A DNA stretch of 64,000 nt from Pseudomonas cedrina subsp. cedrina (lineage in GTDB: Bacteria; Pseudomonadota; Gammaproteobacteria; Pseudomonadales; Pseudomonadaceae), in NCBI RefSeq assembly GCF_001983175.1, contig NZ_MNPW01000008.1, positions 248,001 through 312,000 of the forward strand, written 5' to 3'. The notes under the pieces were generated by a model that did no database searches, had not been told where the DNA came from, and saw only the letters and a program-made list of their open reading frames with translations. Below, piece after piece: positions 48,077 through 60,071 of the stretch. The stretch's first letter is position 1. Every line of letters starts with the position of its first letter. The position numbers and the translations under genes were made by a program.

Positions 48077-49750
48077 TCAGGCCTTCGCCGCCACGACCAT
48101 CTTCTTCGCGTGCGCCAGCGATTCCTTGGTCAAATCAATACCACCGAGCATGCGCGCCACTTCCTCCACGCGTTCCGACTTGTTCAGCTTGGACACGGCC
48201 GTGTGCGTCGCATCACTGCCTCGCACCTTATGCACAAACAAGTGCTGATGCCCTTGGGCCGCGACTTGCGGCAGGTGGGTGACCGTAAGCACCTGGCCTC
48301 TATCCCCCAGGCGTCGCAGCAGTTGGCCGACAATTTCCGCGGTCGGCCCGCCAATCCCCACGTCGACTTCGTCAAATACCAGCGTTGGTACCCGAGAGGT
48401 TTGCGCGGTAATCACTTGAATCGCCAGGCTGATCCGTGACAGCTCGCCGCCGGATGCCACTTTTGCCAGCGCCTTGAGCGGTTGCCCAGGGTTGGCGCTG
48501 ACCAGAAGTTCGACCTGTTCCAGGCCGTGAGGCTGCAGTTCGTTGCTGGCGTTGGCGCGCAATTCAATGGTGAAGCGCCCGCCCGGCATGCCCAGGCGCT
48601 GGATTTCCAATTCCACCGCGCTCGCCAGGCCGGTGGCCGCTTGCTGGCGCAGATCGCTCAGTTCGCGTGCTTTCTCCTGATAATGGCGGGCGAAAGAGGC
48701 GAGCTCCTCACCCAGGCGTTCGATGGATTCATCGTTGGCGTTCAGCGTTTCGATTTCATCCATCAACTTTTGCTGCATTGCCGCCACTTCGGTGGGCTGG
48801 ATGCGATGTTTGCGCGCCAGGGTATAGATGGTGTCCAGGCGTTCTTCTATTTCCTGCAAGCGTGCCGGGTCGGCGTCGAAGTGATCCAGGAAGCGGTTGA
48901 GTTCGCCGACGGCTTCCTCGACCTGGATCTGCGCACTGGTGAGCAAGGTCGTTGCTTCACTCAGCGAGTCGGACGCGTTGTTCACGCTGGACAGGCGATT
49001 GAGGCTGGCGGTCAGTGCGTTGAGCACGTTGCCGGAATCACTCTCGCTGCATTGCTCCACCACCTGGCGGCAAATACCCAGCAGGGTTTCGGCGTTGGTG
49101 AGGTTCTTGTGTTCCTGTTCGAGTTGTTCAAGCTCGGTCTCGCCCAGGCCCAGGCTTTCCAGCTCTTCGAGCTGATAGCTGAGCAATTGGTGGCGAGCGC
49201 GTTGTTCATCGCCGGAATTGGAGAGTCGCTCCAGCTCCTGGCGGGTCTGGCGCCAGCGCTGAGCGGCAAGCTGTACCTGGCGCGCAAGGTCGGTGGCGCC
49301 CGCATATTCATCGAGCAGGCGGCGGTGGGTGTCGGTTTTCAGCAGGGACTGATGTTCATGCTGGCTGTGGATGTCGATCAGCAACTCGCCCAGCGCCTTC
49401 AGATCGCCAAGCGGGCAAGGTGTGCCATTGATATACCCGCGTGAGCGGCCTTCCGCCGTGATGACCCGGCGCAGGATGCACGGGCCTTCATTATTAAGGT
49501 CGCGCTCGGCCAGCCAGGTTTCGGCCTCGGGGATATCCGCCAGGTCGAAGGTGGCGAGGATGTCGGCCTTGTCCGCACCGGGGCGCACCACGCCGCTGTC
49601 GGCACGATCACCCAGGGTAAGGCCCAGGGCGTCGAGCATGATCGACTTGCCGGCGCCGGTTTCGCCTGTGATTACGCTCATCCCGCGATCCAGTTCAAGA
49701 TCCAGGTGTTCAACGATGGCGTAGTTATGTACGGACAAGTGCACGAGCAT
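48077..49750 (-). CDS. recN: DNA repair protein RecN
   Basis: 557 residues, full length. MLVHLSVHNYAIVEHLDLEL, Walker A ITGETGAGKSIML, DIHSQHEHQSLL, a long coiled coil (150-350), the signature KVASGGELSRISLAIQVI, Walker B TLVFDEVDVGIGG and VTHLPQVAAQ. An SMC-like ATPase for double-strand break repair. No SOS box was confirmed upstream. Confidence 0.97.
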   Translation of the reverse strand: MLVHLSVHNYAIVEHLDLELDRGMSVITGETGAGKSIMLDALGLTLGDRADSGVVRPGADKADILATFDLADIPEAETWLAERDLNNEGPCILRRVITAEGRSRGYINGTPCPLGDLKALGELLIDIHSQHEHQSLLKTDTHRRLLDEYAGATDLARQVQLAAQRWRQTRQELERLSNSGDEQRARHQLLSYQLEELESLGLGETELEQLEQEHKNLTNAETLLGICRQVVEQCSESDSGNVLNALTASLNRLSSVNNASDSLSEATTLLTSAQIQVEEAVGELNRFLDHFDADPARLQEIEERLDTIYTLARKHRIQPTEVAAMQQKLMDEIETLNANDESIERLGEELASFARHYQEKARELSDLRQQAATGLASAVELEIQRLGMPGGRFTIELRANASNELQPHGLEQVELLVSANPGQPLKALAKVASGGELSRISLAIQVITAQTSRVPTLVFDEVDVGIGGPTAEIVGQLLRRLGDRGQVLTVTHLPQVAAQGHQHLFVHKVRGSDATHTAVSKLNKSERVEEVARMLGGIDLTKESLAHAKKMVVAAKA

Positions 49751-49923
49751 GACGGCCGCTCCCAGGCTTTAGGTCTGGTTATTTATACAGTGTTTTGTCC
49801 GGGGCTGACAATCCTGACGCTTAGCTTGATTTGCTTGGTTTGAGCGTTTTTTAAGCGCAATCAGGAATGACCCGGTAAGAATTGATGAGGGTCAATCGAA
49901 AGACTTTTGGTAACGCCTGCGCC

Positions 49924-49951
49924 CTTGAACCTGGAAATTGTGGCCCCATAT
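49924..49951 (+). promoter_or_regulatory. Sigma-32 heat-shock promoter of grpE-dnaK
   Basis: CTTGAAC (49924-49930) and CCCCATAT (49944-49951), separated by 13 bases, closely match the sigma-32 consensus (CTTGAAA, CCCCATnT). It lies 52 bases upstream of the grpE start. Confidence 0.9.
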
Positions 49952-50003
49952 ACCGGAACAGAAGCGCGAGTTGAGTTCGCGCATGATTTGAAAGGAGAAC
50001 ACT

Positions 50004-50564
50004 ATGGCTGACGAACAGACGCAGGATACGCAAACTCCAGACGCCAATTCGGCTGTCGGCGACGAGCTGGCGACCCGTGTGCAAGTGCTCGAAGAGCAAT
50101 TGGCCGCTGCGCAGGATCAGTCTTTGCGTGTTGCCGCCGATCTGCAGAACGTCCGCCGCCGTGCCGAGCAGGACGTAGAGAAGGCTCACAAATTCGCACT
50201 GGAAAAATTCGCTGCAGATTTGCTGCCGATTATCGACAGTCTGGAGCGCGGTCTTGAGTTGTCCAACCCGGACGACGAAAACATCCGCGCGATGCGCGAA
50301 GGGATCGAACTGACCCTGAAAATGTTCCAGGACACCCTGAAGCGTTATCAGTTGGAAGCCATCGACCCAGCAGGCGGCGAACCGTTCAACGCTGAACATC
50401 ACCAAGCCATGGCGATGCAGGAAAGCCATGACCTGGAGCCAAACAGCGTATTGAAAGTCTTCCAGAAAGGCTATCTGCTCAATGGTCGCTTGCTGCGCCC
50501 GGCGATGGTGGTGGTGAGCAAGGCTCCCGCACCCGTTTCGCCTTCTATTGATGAGCAGGCTTGA
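50004..50564 (+). CDS. grpE: Nucleotide exchange factor GrpE
   Basis: 186 residues with GAAAGGAG upstream. Acidic N-terminus, coiled coil (VLEEQLAAAQDQSLRVAADL, QNVRRRAEQDVEKAHKFALE), then the beta part PAGGEPFNAEHHQAMAMQES, VFQKGYLLNGRLLRPAMVVV. It releases ADP from DnaK. Confidence 0.97.
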   Translation: MADEQTQDTQTPDANSAVGDELATRVQVLEEQLAAAQDQSLRVAADLQNVRRRAEQDVEKAHKFALEKFAADLLPIIDSLERGLELSNPDDENIRAMREGIELTLKMFQDTLKRYQLEAIDPAGGEPFNAEHHQAMAMQESHDLEPNSVLKVFQKGYLLNGRLLRPAMVVVSKAPAPVSPSIDEQA

Positions 50565-50666
50565 AATACGCCGCAAGGCCCCCATCTATAAGTCAAGCGT
50601 TTAAGTGCTACCGCAGTTAGCCACCACTGCTGCGGCAACCAAATTCAAGTTTCGGGAGAGTCAATC

Positions 50667-52583
50667 ATGGGTAAAATTATCGGCATCGACCTGGGGACCA
50701 CCAACTCGTGCGTCTCGGTCATGGAAAACGGCAAGGCCAAAGTTATCGAGAACGCCGAAGGCGCGCGTACCACGCCGTCGATCATCGCTTACGCGAATGA
50801 TGGCGAGATCCTGGTGGGTCAGTCGGCCAAGCGCCAGGCTGTCACCAACCCGCACAACACCTTGTACGCGGTAAAGCGTCTGATCGGTCGTAAGTTCGAC
50901 GAAGAAGTCGTACAGAAAGACATCAAGATGGTGCCTTACAAAATCGCCAAGGCCGACAACGGTGACGCCTGGGTTGAGGTAAATGGCACCCGGATGTCCG
51001 CGCCGCAGATCTCGGCTGAAGTCTTGAAAAAGATGAAGAAGACTGCCGAAGACTACCTCGGTGAAACAGTGACCGAAGCGGTGATCACCGTTCCGGCCTA
51101 CTTCAACGACAGCCAGCGCCAGGCAACCAAAGACGCCGGCCGCATCGCGGGCCTGGACGTAAAACGTATCATCAACGAACCAACCGCAGCTGCCCTGGCT
51201 TACGGTATGGACAAGGCCAAAGGCGACCACACCGTGATCGTTTATGACCTGGGTGGTGGTACTTTCGACGTCTCCGTCATCGAGATCGCTGAAGTTGACG
51301 GCGAGCACCAGTTCGAAGTGTTGGCCACCAACGGTGACACCTTCCTGGGTGGCGAGGACTTCGACATTCGTCTGATCGACTACCTCGTTGACGAATTCAA
51401 GAAAGAAAGCGGCATGAACCTCAAGGGTGACCCGCTGGCGATGCAGCGCCTGAAAGAAGCCGCTGAGAAAGCCAAGATCGAACTGTCCTCGAGCATGTCG
51501 ACCGATGTGAACCTGCCGTACATCACTGCAGATGCCACCGGGCCTAAGCACTTGAACGTGAAGATTTCTCGCGCCAAGTTGGAAGCACTGGTTGAAGACC
51601 TGGTTCAGCGCACCATCGAGCCATGCCGCATCGCCCTGAAAGACGCCGGTATCGACGTGGGTTCCATCAACGACGTGATCCTGGTCGGTGGCCAGACCCG
51701 CATGCCGCTGGTGCAGCAGAAAGTTACCGAGTTCTTCGGTAAAGAAGCACGTAAAGACGTGAACCCGGACGAAGCGGTTGCCATGGGTGCTGCCATCCAG
51801 GGCGCGGTATTGGCCGGTGACGTGAAAGACGTGCTGCTGCTGGACGTGAGCCCGCTGACCCTGGGTATCGAAACCATGGGTGGCGTAATGACTGCGCTGA
51901 TCGAGAAAAACACCACGATTCCTACCAAGAAATCCCAGGTGTTCTCGACTGCCGACGACAACCAGGGCGCCGTGACCATTCACGTGCTGCAAGGTGAGCG
52001 TAAGCAAGCCGCCCAGAACAAATCCCTGGGCAAGTTCGACCTGGCCGAGATTCCACCAGCACCGCGTGGCGTGCCGCAAATCGAAGTGACCTTCGACATC
52101 GACGCCAACGGCATCCTGCACGTCGGCGCGAAAGACAAGGCGACCGGCAAAGAGCAGAAGATCACCATCAAGGCCAACTCCGGTCTGTCTGATGAAGAAA
52201 TTCAACAGATGATTCGTGATGCTGAAGCCAACGCCGATGCGGATGCCAAGTTTGCCGAACTGGCTGGCGCCCGTAACCAGGGTGATGCGCTGGTTCACTC
52301 GACGCGCAAAATGGTCGCTGACGCTGGCGACAAAGTGACTGCGGAAGAGAAGGCCGCGATCGAAGCTGCCGTGGTTGCCCTGGAAGCCGCCGTCAAAGGC
52401 GACGACAAGGCCGCTATCGAAGCCAAGATCGAGGAGCTGTCCAAAGTCTCTGCCCCGGTTGCTCAGAAAATGTATGCCGAACAAGGTCAGCCAGCTGACG
52501 CTGCCGCGCAACAGGCAGAGCCTGAAGCCAAGCACGACGACGTTGTCGATGCCGAGTTCGAAGAAGTCAAAGACAACAAGTAA
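50667..52583 (+). CDS. dnaK: Chaperone DnaK (Hsp70)
   Basis: 638 residues. IIGIDLGTTNSCVSVMENGK, VITVPAYFNDSQRQATKDAG, VYDLGGGTFDVSVIEI, VILVGGQTRMPLVQQKV, then the substrate domain (TLGIETMGGVMTALIEKNTT) and the lid, ending DVVDAEFEEVKD. Lies 102 bases after grpE. A conserved GGGAGAG ribosome site precedes it. Confidence 0.99.
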   Translation: MGKIIGIDLGTTNSCVSVMENGKAKVIENAEGARTTPSIIAYANDGEILVGQSAKRQAVTNPHNTLYAVKRLIGRKFDEEVVQKDIKMVPYKIAKADNGDAWVEVNGTRMSAPQISAEVLKKMKKTAEDYLGETVTEAVITVPAYFNDSQRQATKDAGRIAGLDVKRIINEPTAAALAYGMDKAKGDHTVIVYDLGGGTFDVSVIEIAEVDGEHQFEVLATNGDTFLGGEDFDIRLIDYLVDEFKKESGMNLKGDPLAMQRLKEAAEKAKIELSSSMSTDVNLPYITADATGPKHLNVKISRAKLEALVEDLVQRTIEPCRIALKDAGIDVGSINDVILVGGQTRMPLVQQKVTEFFGKEARKDVNPDEAVAMGAAIQGAVLAGDVKDVLLLDVSPLTLGIETMGGVMTALIEKNTTIPTKKSQVFSTADDNQGAVTIHVLQGERKQAAQNKSLGKFDLAEIPPAPRGVPQIEVTFDIDANGILHVGAKDKATGKEQKITIKANSGLSDEEIQQMIRDAEANADADAKFAELAGARNQGDALVHSTRKMVADAGDKVTAEEKAAIEAAVVALEAAVKGDDKAAIEAKIEELSKVSAPVAQKMYAEQGQPADAAAQQAEPEAKHDDVVDAEFEEVKDNK

Positions 52584-52899
52584 TTGGGTTGTCCGGTTGA
52601 CCGCTTTCAAGCGGTGACTGGTAGGATGTCGCCGCGCGGGAGCTTGCTCCCGCGTTGGCGTGTCTGGGGTATGCGAATTTTTACAGCATGCGACAACGTG
52701 CGGATGCTGGCGGTGTGATCGGAAATGCTCCTGCTTTCCGAGTAATAAATACCGCGTTTTGGCCGGGTCCCTGGCTGAAAGTAGTAACGACCAGGATCGT
52801 TGAATTGACGTGAGTTGGGTCCGGGCCTGTATTGGGGCTCAACGAGTTTGGCGGGGCTCAGGAGGGTCTGGCCGAACGTCCTTAAGAGTGCAAAGACTT
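52584..52899. other. dnaK-dnaJ intergenic region with REP element
   Basis: This 316-base gap holds the hairpin ACCGCTT-tc-AAGCGGT (52601-52616) just past dnaK and a REP palindrome CGCGGGAGCTTGCTCCCGCG (52635-52654). The remainder to 52899 shows no gene; one weak in-frame extension of dnaJ (from 52810) is not supported. No second sigma-32 promoter was recognised, so dnaJ may be read from the upstream promoter or an unseen one. Confidence 0.7.
52635..52654. repeat. REP palindrome, P. fluorescens type
   Basis: CGCGGGAGCTTGCTCCCGCG, a 20-base near-perfect palindrome with the GAGCTTGCTC core of P. fluorescens REP/REPIN elements. A single copy is visible. It probably stabilises the dnaK mRNA end. 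Confidence 0.75.
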
Positions 52900-54024
52900 A
52901 TGGCAAAGCGTGACTATTACGAAGTGTTGGGTGTGGAGCGCGGCTCCAGCGAGGCGGACCTGAAGAAGGCCTACCGTCGCCTGGCGATGAAGCATCACCC
53001 GGACCGTAATCCGGACAGCAAAGAATCCGAAGAGATGTTCAAGGAGGCCAACGAGGCCTACGAATGCCTGTCTGATCCCAACAAGCGTGCGGCCTACGAC
53101 CAGTATGGTCATGCGGGCGTCGACCCGAGCATGGGTGGCGGCGGTGCCGGTTTTGGCGGTCAGAATTTCTCCGACATTTTCGGCGACGTATTCAGTGATT
53201 TCTTCGGCGGTGGCCGGGGCGGCCAGCGTGGTGGCGCCCAGCGCGGCAGCGATTTGCGTTACACCCTGGAATTGAACCTGGAAGAAGCCGTGCGCGGTAC
53301 CAGCGTCAATATCCGCGTGCCAACGCTGGTCAACTGCAAGCCGTGCGATGGTTCGGGTGCCAAGAAAGGCTCATCGCCGATCACCTGCCCGACCTGCGGC
53401 GGCATCGGCCAGGTCCGTATGCAGCAAGGCTTCTTCTCGGTGCAGCAGACCTGCCCGCGTTGCCATGGCCAGGGCAAGATCATTTCCGACCCGTGCGACG
53501 CCTGCCACGGCGAAGGTCGCGTCGAAGAGTACAAGACCCTGTCGGTGAAAGTGCCGGCGGGCGTGGACACCGGTGACCGCATTCGCCTTTCGGGTGAAGG
53601 CGAGGCGGGTGCCCAGGGCGGCCCTACGGGCGATCTGTACGTGGTGATCAATGTGCGTGAGCACTCGATCTTCCAGCGCGACGGCAAGCACCTGTTCTGC
53701 GAAGTGCCGATCAGCTTTGTCGATGCCGCCCTGGGTGGCGAGCTGGAAATCCCGACGCTCGACGGTCGCGTCAAACTGAAGATCCCTGAGGGTACTCAAA
53801 CCGGCAAGCAGTTCCGTATCCGTGGCAAAGGCGTTGCGCCGGTGCGCGGTGGTGGAGCGGGCGACCTGATGTGCCGCGTCGCGGTTGAAACGCCGGTCAA
53901 CCTGGGGCGGCGTCAGCGCGAACTGTTGGAAGAGTTCCGCAGCTCCCTGGAAGGCGATGACTCGCACTCGCCGAAAACCACGGGCTTCTTCGATGGTGTG
54001 AAGCGCTTCTTCGGCGACCTGTAA
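52900..54024 (+). CDS. dnaJ: Co-chaperone DnaJ (Hsp40)
   Basis: 374 residues from the ATG at 52900 (MAKRDYYEVLGVERG). J domain with HPD (MKHHPDRNPD), Gly/Phe region (50-125), four zinc CxxCxGxG repeats (CKPCDGSG, CPTCGGIG, CPRCHGQG, CDACHGEG) and the C-terminal substrate domain. It stimulates DnaK ATPase. Confidence 0.98.
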   Translation: MAKRDYYEVLGVERGSSEADLKKAYRRLAMKHHPDRNPDSKESEEMFKEANEAYECLSDPNKRAAYDQYGHAGVDPSMGGGGAGFGGQNFSDIFGDVFSDFFGGGRGGQRGGAQRGSDLRYTLELNLEEAVRGTSVNIRVPTLVNCKPCDGSGAKKGSSPITCPTCGGIGQVRMQQGFFSVQQTCPRCHGQGKIISDPCDACHGEGRVEEYKTLSVKVPAGVDTGDRIRLSGEGEAGAQGGPTGDLYVVINVREHSIFQRDGKHLFCEVPISFVDAALGGELEIPTLDGRVKLKIPEGTQTGKQFRIRGKGVAPVRGGGAGDLMCRVAVETPVNLGRRQRELLEEFRSSLEGDDSHSPKTTGFFDGVKRFFGDL

Positions 54025-54034
54025 GGAATTGAAT

Positions 54035-54841
54035 ATGCGACGTATAGCCGTAATGGGCGCAGCCGGGCGCATGGGCAAGACGCTGGTGGAGGCGGTACAG
54101 CTGCGTTCGCCAGCCTCTGGCCTGACGGCGGCGATTGTTCGTCCGGGCAGCACGTTGATCGGCGCGGACGCGGGTGAGTTGGCTTCATTGGGGCGTATCG
54201 GCGTTTCGTTGTCCGGCAACCTGGAGCAGGTGGCCGATGAGTTCGATGTGCTGATCGATTTCACCCTGCCGGAAGTGATGCTGAAAAACCTGGCGTTCTG
54301 CCGTAAGGCGGGCAAGGCCATGGTAATCGGCACCACCGGGTTGACGGCGGAGCAAAAGCATTTGCTGGCGGACGCGGGCAAGGATATTCCCATCGTCTTC
54401 GCCGCCAACTTCAGCGTCGGCGTGAACCTGTCGCTCAAATTGCTCGACCTCGCGGCGCGGGTGTTGGGTGACGAGGCGGATATCGAGATCATCGAGACCC
54501 ACCACCGTCACAAGATCGATGCGCCGTCGGGCACTGCCTTGCGCATGGGTGAAGCGATTGCCGATGCACTGGGCCGCGATTTGTCGAAAGTGGCGGTGTA
54601 CGGTCGTGAAGGCCATACCGGCGCGCGTGCGCGTGACACCATTGGTTTTGCAACGGTGCGCGGTGGCGATGTGGTCGGTGATCACACCGTGTTGTTCGCC
54701 AGTGAAGGCGAGCGCCTGGAAATCACCCACAAGGCGTCCAGTCGCATGACCTTTGCCAAGGGTGCGGTGCGTGCTGCGCTCTGGTTGGAGGGTCGTGAGC
54801 CGGGCCTGTATGACATGCGTGATGTGCTGGATCTGCACTAA
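54035..54841 (+). CDS. dapB: 4-hydroxy-tetrahydrodipicolinate reductase
   Basis: 268 residues from the ATG at 54035 (AAGGAA upstream). Rossmann start IAVMGAAGRMGKTLVEAVQL, DFTLPEVMLKNLAFC, GTTGLTAEQ, catalytic ETHHRHKIDAPSGTALRMGE, and DHTVLFASEGERLEITHKAS. It makes tetrahydrodipicolinate for lysine and peptidoglycan. Ten bases after dnaJ, so probably cotranscribed. Confidence 0.98.
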   Translation: MRRIAVMGAAGRMGKTLVEAVQLRSPASGLTAAIVRPGSTLIGADAGELASLGRIGVSLSGNLEQVADEFDVLIDFTLPEVMLKNLAFCRKAGKAMVIGTTGLTAEQKHLLADAGKDIPIVFAANFSVGVNLSLKLLDLAARVLGDEADIEIIETHHRHKIDAPSGTALRMGEAIADALGRDLSKVAVYGREGHTGARARDTIGFATVRGGDVVGDHTVLFASEGERLEITHKASSRMTFAKGAVRAALWLEGREPGLYDMRDVLDLH

Positions 54842-54850
54842 TCAGTAGCT

Positions 54851-54889
54851 AAAACAGGGCCTCAAGCTTATGCTTAGGCCCCGTTTTTA
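54851..54889 (+). terminator. Terminator of the dnaJ-dapB unit
   Basis: AAAACAGGGCCT pairs with AGGCCCCGTTTT (54851-54862 with 54876-54887, one mismatch), followed by T residues. It begins 9 bases after the dapB stop. Confidence 0.85.
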
Positions 54890-55011
54890 CCCGCTAAGCG
54901 ACGTCCTGTCGCATTCCCCTGCCTTTAAGGCTCATTAGCGGTGGACCAAAAAAGCCTTTTTCTGTAAGCTACAGCTTTAGTGTGTCCACTAAAAGCGCGC
55001 AGAATAATTCA

Positions 55012-55104
55012 GTGAAGAAGCGGGGTGACGTGTCCATACGTCACTCCGCTTTTTTGCAACCTGCGATCGCCCTTTCAGGCTTTATTTACGGGAGGTCTTC
55101 TTGA
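55012..55104 (+). CDS. Possible leader peptide of carA
   Basis: A 30-codon frame from a GTG at 55012 to a TGA at 55102-55104, which overlaps the TTG start of carA as TTGA. The 55019-55055 terminator lies inside the frame. No good ribosome site precedes the GTG, so translation is uncertain; the frame may be chance. If real, it would couple carA translation and attenuation. Confidence 0.35.
   Translation: MKKRGDVSIRHSAFLQPAIALSGFIYGRSS
55019..55055 (+). terminator. Terminator/attenuator in the carA leader
   Basis: A 13-base stem (55019-55031 with 55038-55050; one G-U pair) with the loop GTCCAT is followed by six T. It lies 45 bases before the carA start and well after the dapB terminator, so it acts on transcripts of the carA promoter itself. 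Confidence 0.85.
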
Positions 55105-56237
55105 CTAAGCCAGCCATACTCGCCCTTGCTGATGGCAGCATTTTTCGCGGCGAAGCCATTGGAGCCGACGGTCAAACCGTTGGAGAGGTGGTGTTCAACA
55201 CCGCCATGACCGGCTATCAGGAAATCCTTACCGATCCTTCCTACGCCCAACAGATCGTTACCCTGACCTATCCGCACATCGGCAACACCGGTACTACACC
55301 GGAAGACGTTGAGTCCGATCGTGTCTGGTCGGCCGGTCTGGTGATTCGTGACCTGCCACTGGTTGCGAGCAACTGGCGTAACACGATGTCGCTCTCCGAT
55401 TACCTGAAAGCCAACAACGTTGTGGCGATCGCCGGTATCGATACGCGCCGCCTGACACGCATCCTGCGTGAAAAAGGTTCGCAGAACGGCTGCATCATGG
55501 TCGGTGAGAATATCTCCGAGGAGGCGGCGATTGCCGCTGCGCAAGGTTTCCCTGGCCTCAAAGGCATGGACCTGGCGAAAGTCGTCAGCGTCAAAGAGAA
55601 GTACGAGTGGCGTTCCACTGTCTGGGACCTGAAGACCGACAGCCATGCGACAATCGATGCCGCTGAGTTGCCTTACCATGTTGTGGCCTACGACTACGGC
55701 GTCAAGTACAACATCCTGCGCATGCTGGTTGAGCGCGGCTGCCGCGTGACCGTAGTGCCGGCGCAAACGCCTGCCAGCGACGTGCTTGCCCTGCAGCCGG
55801 ACGGCGTGTTCCTGTCCAACGGCCCCGGTGACCCGGAGCCCTGCGACTATGCCATCCAGGCCATCAAGGACGTGCTGGAGACCGACATTCCGGTGTTCGG
55901 TATCTGCCTCGGCCACCAGTTGCTGGCCCTGGCCTCCGGCGCCAAGACCCTGAAAATGGGTCACGGCCACCACGGCGCCAACCACCCCGTGCAAGACCTG
56001 GACACCGGCATCGTCATGATCACCAGCCAGAACCACGGTTTTGCGGTGGATGAAGCGACCCTGCCGGCGAACGTGCGCGCCATCCACAAGTCGCTGTTCG
56101 ACGGTTCCCTGCAAGGCATCGAGCGCACCGACAAGAGCGCGTTCAGCTTCCAGGGCCACCCTGAAGCCAGCCCCGGCCCGAACGACGTAGCGCCGCTGTT
56201 CGACCGTTTCATCAATGAGATGGCCAAGCGACGCTGA
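55101..56237 (+). CDS. carA: Carbamoyl-phosphate synthase small subunit
   Basis: 378 residues from a TTG at 55101 (GGGAGG 6-9 bases upstream). N-terminal domain ALADGSIFRGEAIGADGQTV, GEVVFNTAMTGYQEILTDPS, then a class I glutaminase with catalytic Cys in PVFGICLGHQLLALASGAKT and His/Glu in FQGHPEASPGP. It supplies ammonia to CarB for pyrimidines and arginine. Confidence 0.98.
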   Translation: MTKPAILALADGSIFRGEAIGADGQTVGEVVFNTAMTGYQEILTDPSYAQQIVTLTYPHIGNTGTTPEDVESDRVWSAGLVIRDLPLVASNWRNTMSLSDYLKANNVVAIAGIDTRRLTRILREKGSQNGCIMVGENISEEAAIAAAQGFPGLKGMDLAKVVSVKEKYEWRSTVWDLKTDSHATIDAAELPYHVVAYDYGVKYNILRMLVERGCRVTVVPAQTPASDVLALQPDGVFLSNGPGDPEPCDYAIQAIKDVLETDIPVFGICLGHQLLALASGAKTLKMGHGHHGANHPVQDLDTGIVMITSQNHGFAVDEATLPANVRAIHKSLFDGSLQGIERTDKSAFSFQGHPEASPGPNDVAPLFDRFINEMAKRR

Positions 56238-56243
56238 CTGAGC

Positions 56244-56287
56244 AGCCTGCGGGCGGCCCCGAATATCGGTGGCCCCCGCAGGCTTTT
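56244..56287 (+). terminator. Terminator-like hairpin between carA and carB
   Basis: The outer stem AGCCTGCGGG / CCCGCAGGCT (56244-56253 with 56275-56284), inner GGCC/GGCC and CCG/CGG stems and a short loop are followed by TTTTC. It sits inside the carAB operon 56 bases before the carB start, so it must be bypassed or be partial. Confidence 0.65.
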
Positions 56288-56342
56288 CAAAGAGTGTTCA
56301 AGACGGCTTGCCGACTGACCTGCGGATTTGAGTGACAAACCC

Positions 56343-59560
<3,218 letters not shown>

Positions 59561-59564
<4 letters not shown>

Positions 59565-60043
59565 GCATAACCAAATACCCGATGACCGTTCAGGGCGCTC
59601 GCGCCCTGGAAGAGGAACACGCCCACCTGACCAAGGTCGTTCGTCCAAAGCTGAGCCAGGATATCGGTACGGCCCGCGAGCTGGGTGACCTGAAGGAAAA
59701 CGCCGAATACCACGCTGCTCGCGAGCAGCAGGGTATGGTCGAGGCGCGCATCCGTGACATCGAAGGCCGCATGCAGAACGCGGTGATCATCGACGTGACG
59801 ACCATTCCACATACCGGCAAGGTGATTTTCGGCACCACCGTGGAAATCGCCAACGTCGAGACGGATGAGCGCGTGGTCTACCAAATCGTGGGTGAAGACG
59901 AGGCTGACTTCAAACTTGGCAAGATCTCCGTCGGTTCACCCCTTGCCCGCGCCTTGATTGCCAAGGAAGAGGGGGATGTGGTGTCCGTGAAAACCCCTGG
60001 CGGCGTGATCGAGTACGAGATTGTTGAAGTTCGTCACATCTGA
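59561..60043 (+). CDS. greA: Transcription elongation factor GreA
   Basis: 160 residues, ATG overlapping carB stop as ATGA. Coiled-coil hairpin (MTVQGARALEEEHAHLTKVV, ARELGDLKENAEYHAAREQQ with the tip acidic residues) and the C-terminal FKBP-like part (SPLARALIAKEEGDVVSVKT). It rescues backtracked RNA polymerase. The carAB-greA order is usual in Pseudomonas. Confidence 0.97.
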
Positions 60044-60048
60044 AAGAC

Positions 60049-60071
60049 GGCGCCCGCTTCGTGCGGGCGCC
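60049..60071 (+). repeat. Hairpin between greA and the membrane protein gene
   Basis: A 9-base stem GGCGCCCGC / GCGGGCGCC with the loop TTCGT abuts the ATG at 60072. No T run follows, so it is not a normal terminator. It would cover the ribosome site of the next gene. Confidence 0.6.

Noticed and set aside
50661..52610. 649-codon frame antisense to dnaK
   Set aside because: Typical shadow of a long G+C-rich gene with strong codon bias; no family resemblance, His/Val-rich content.
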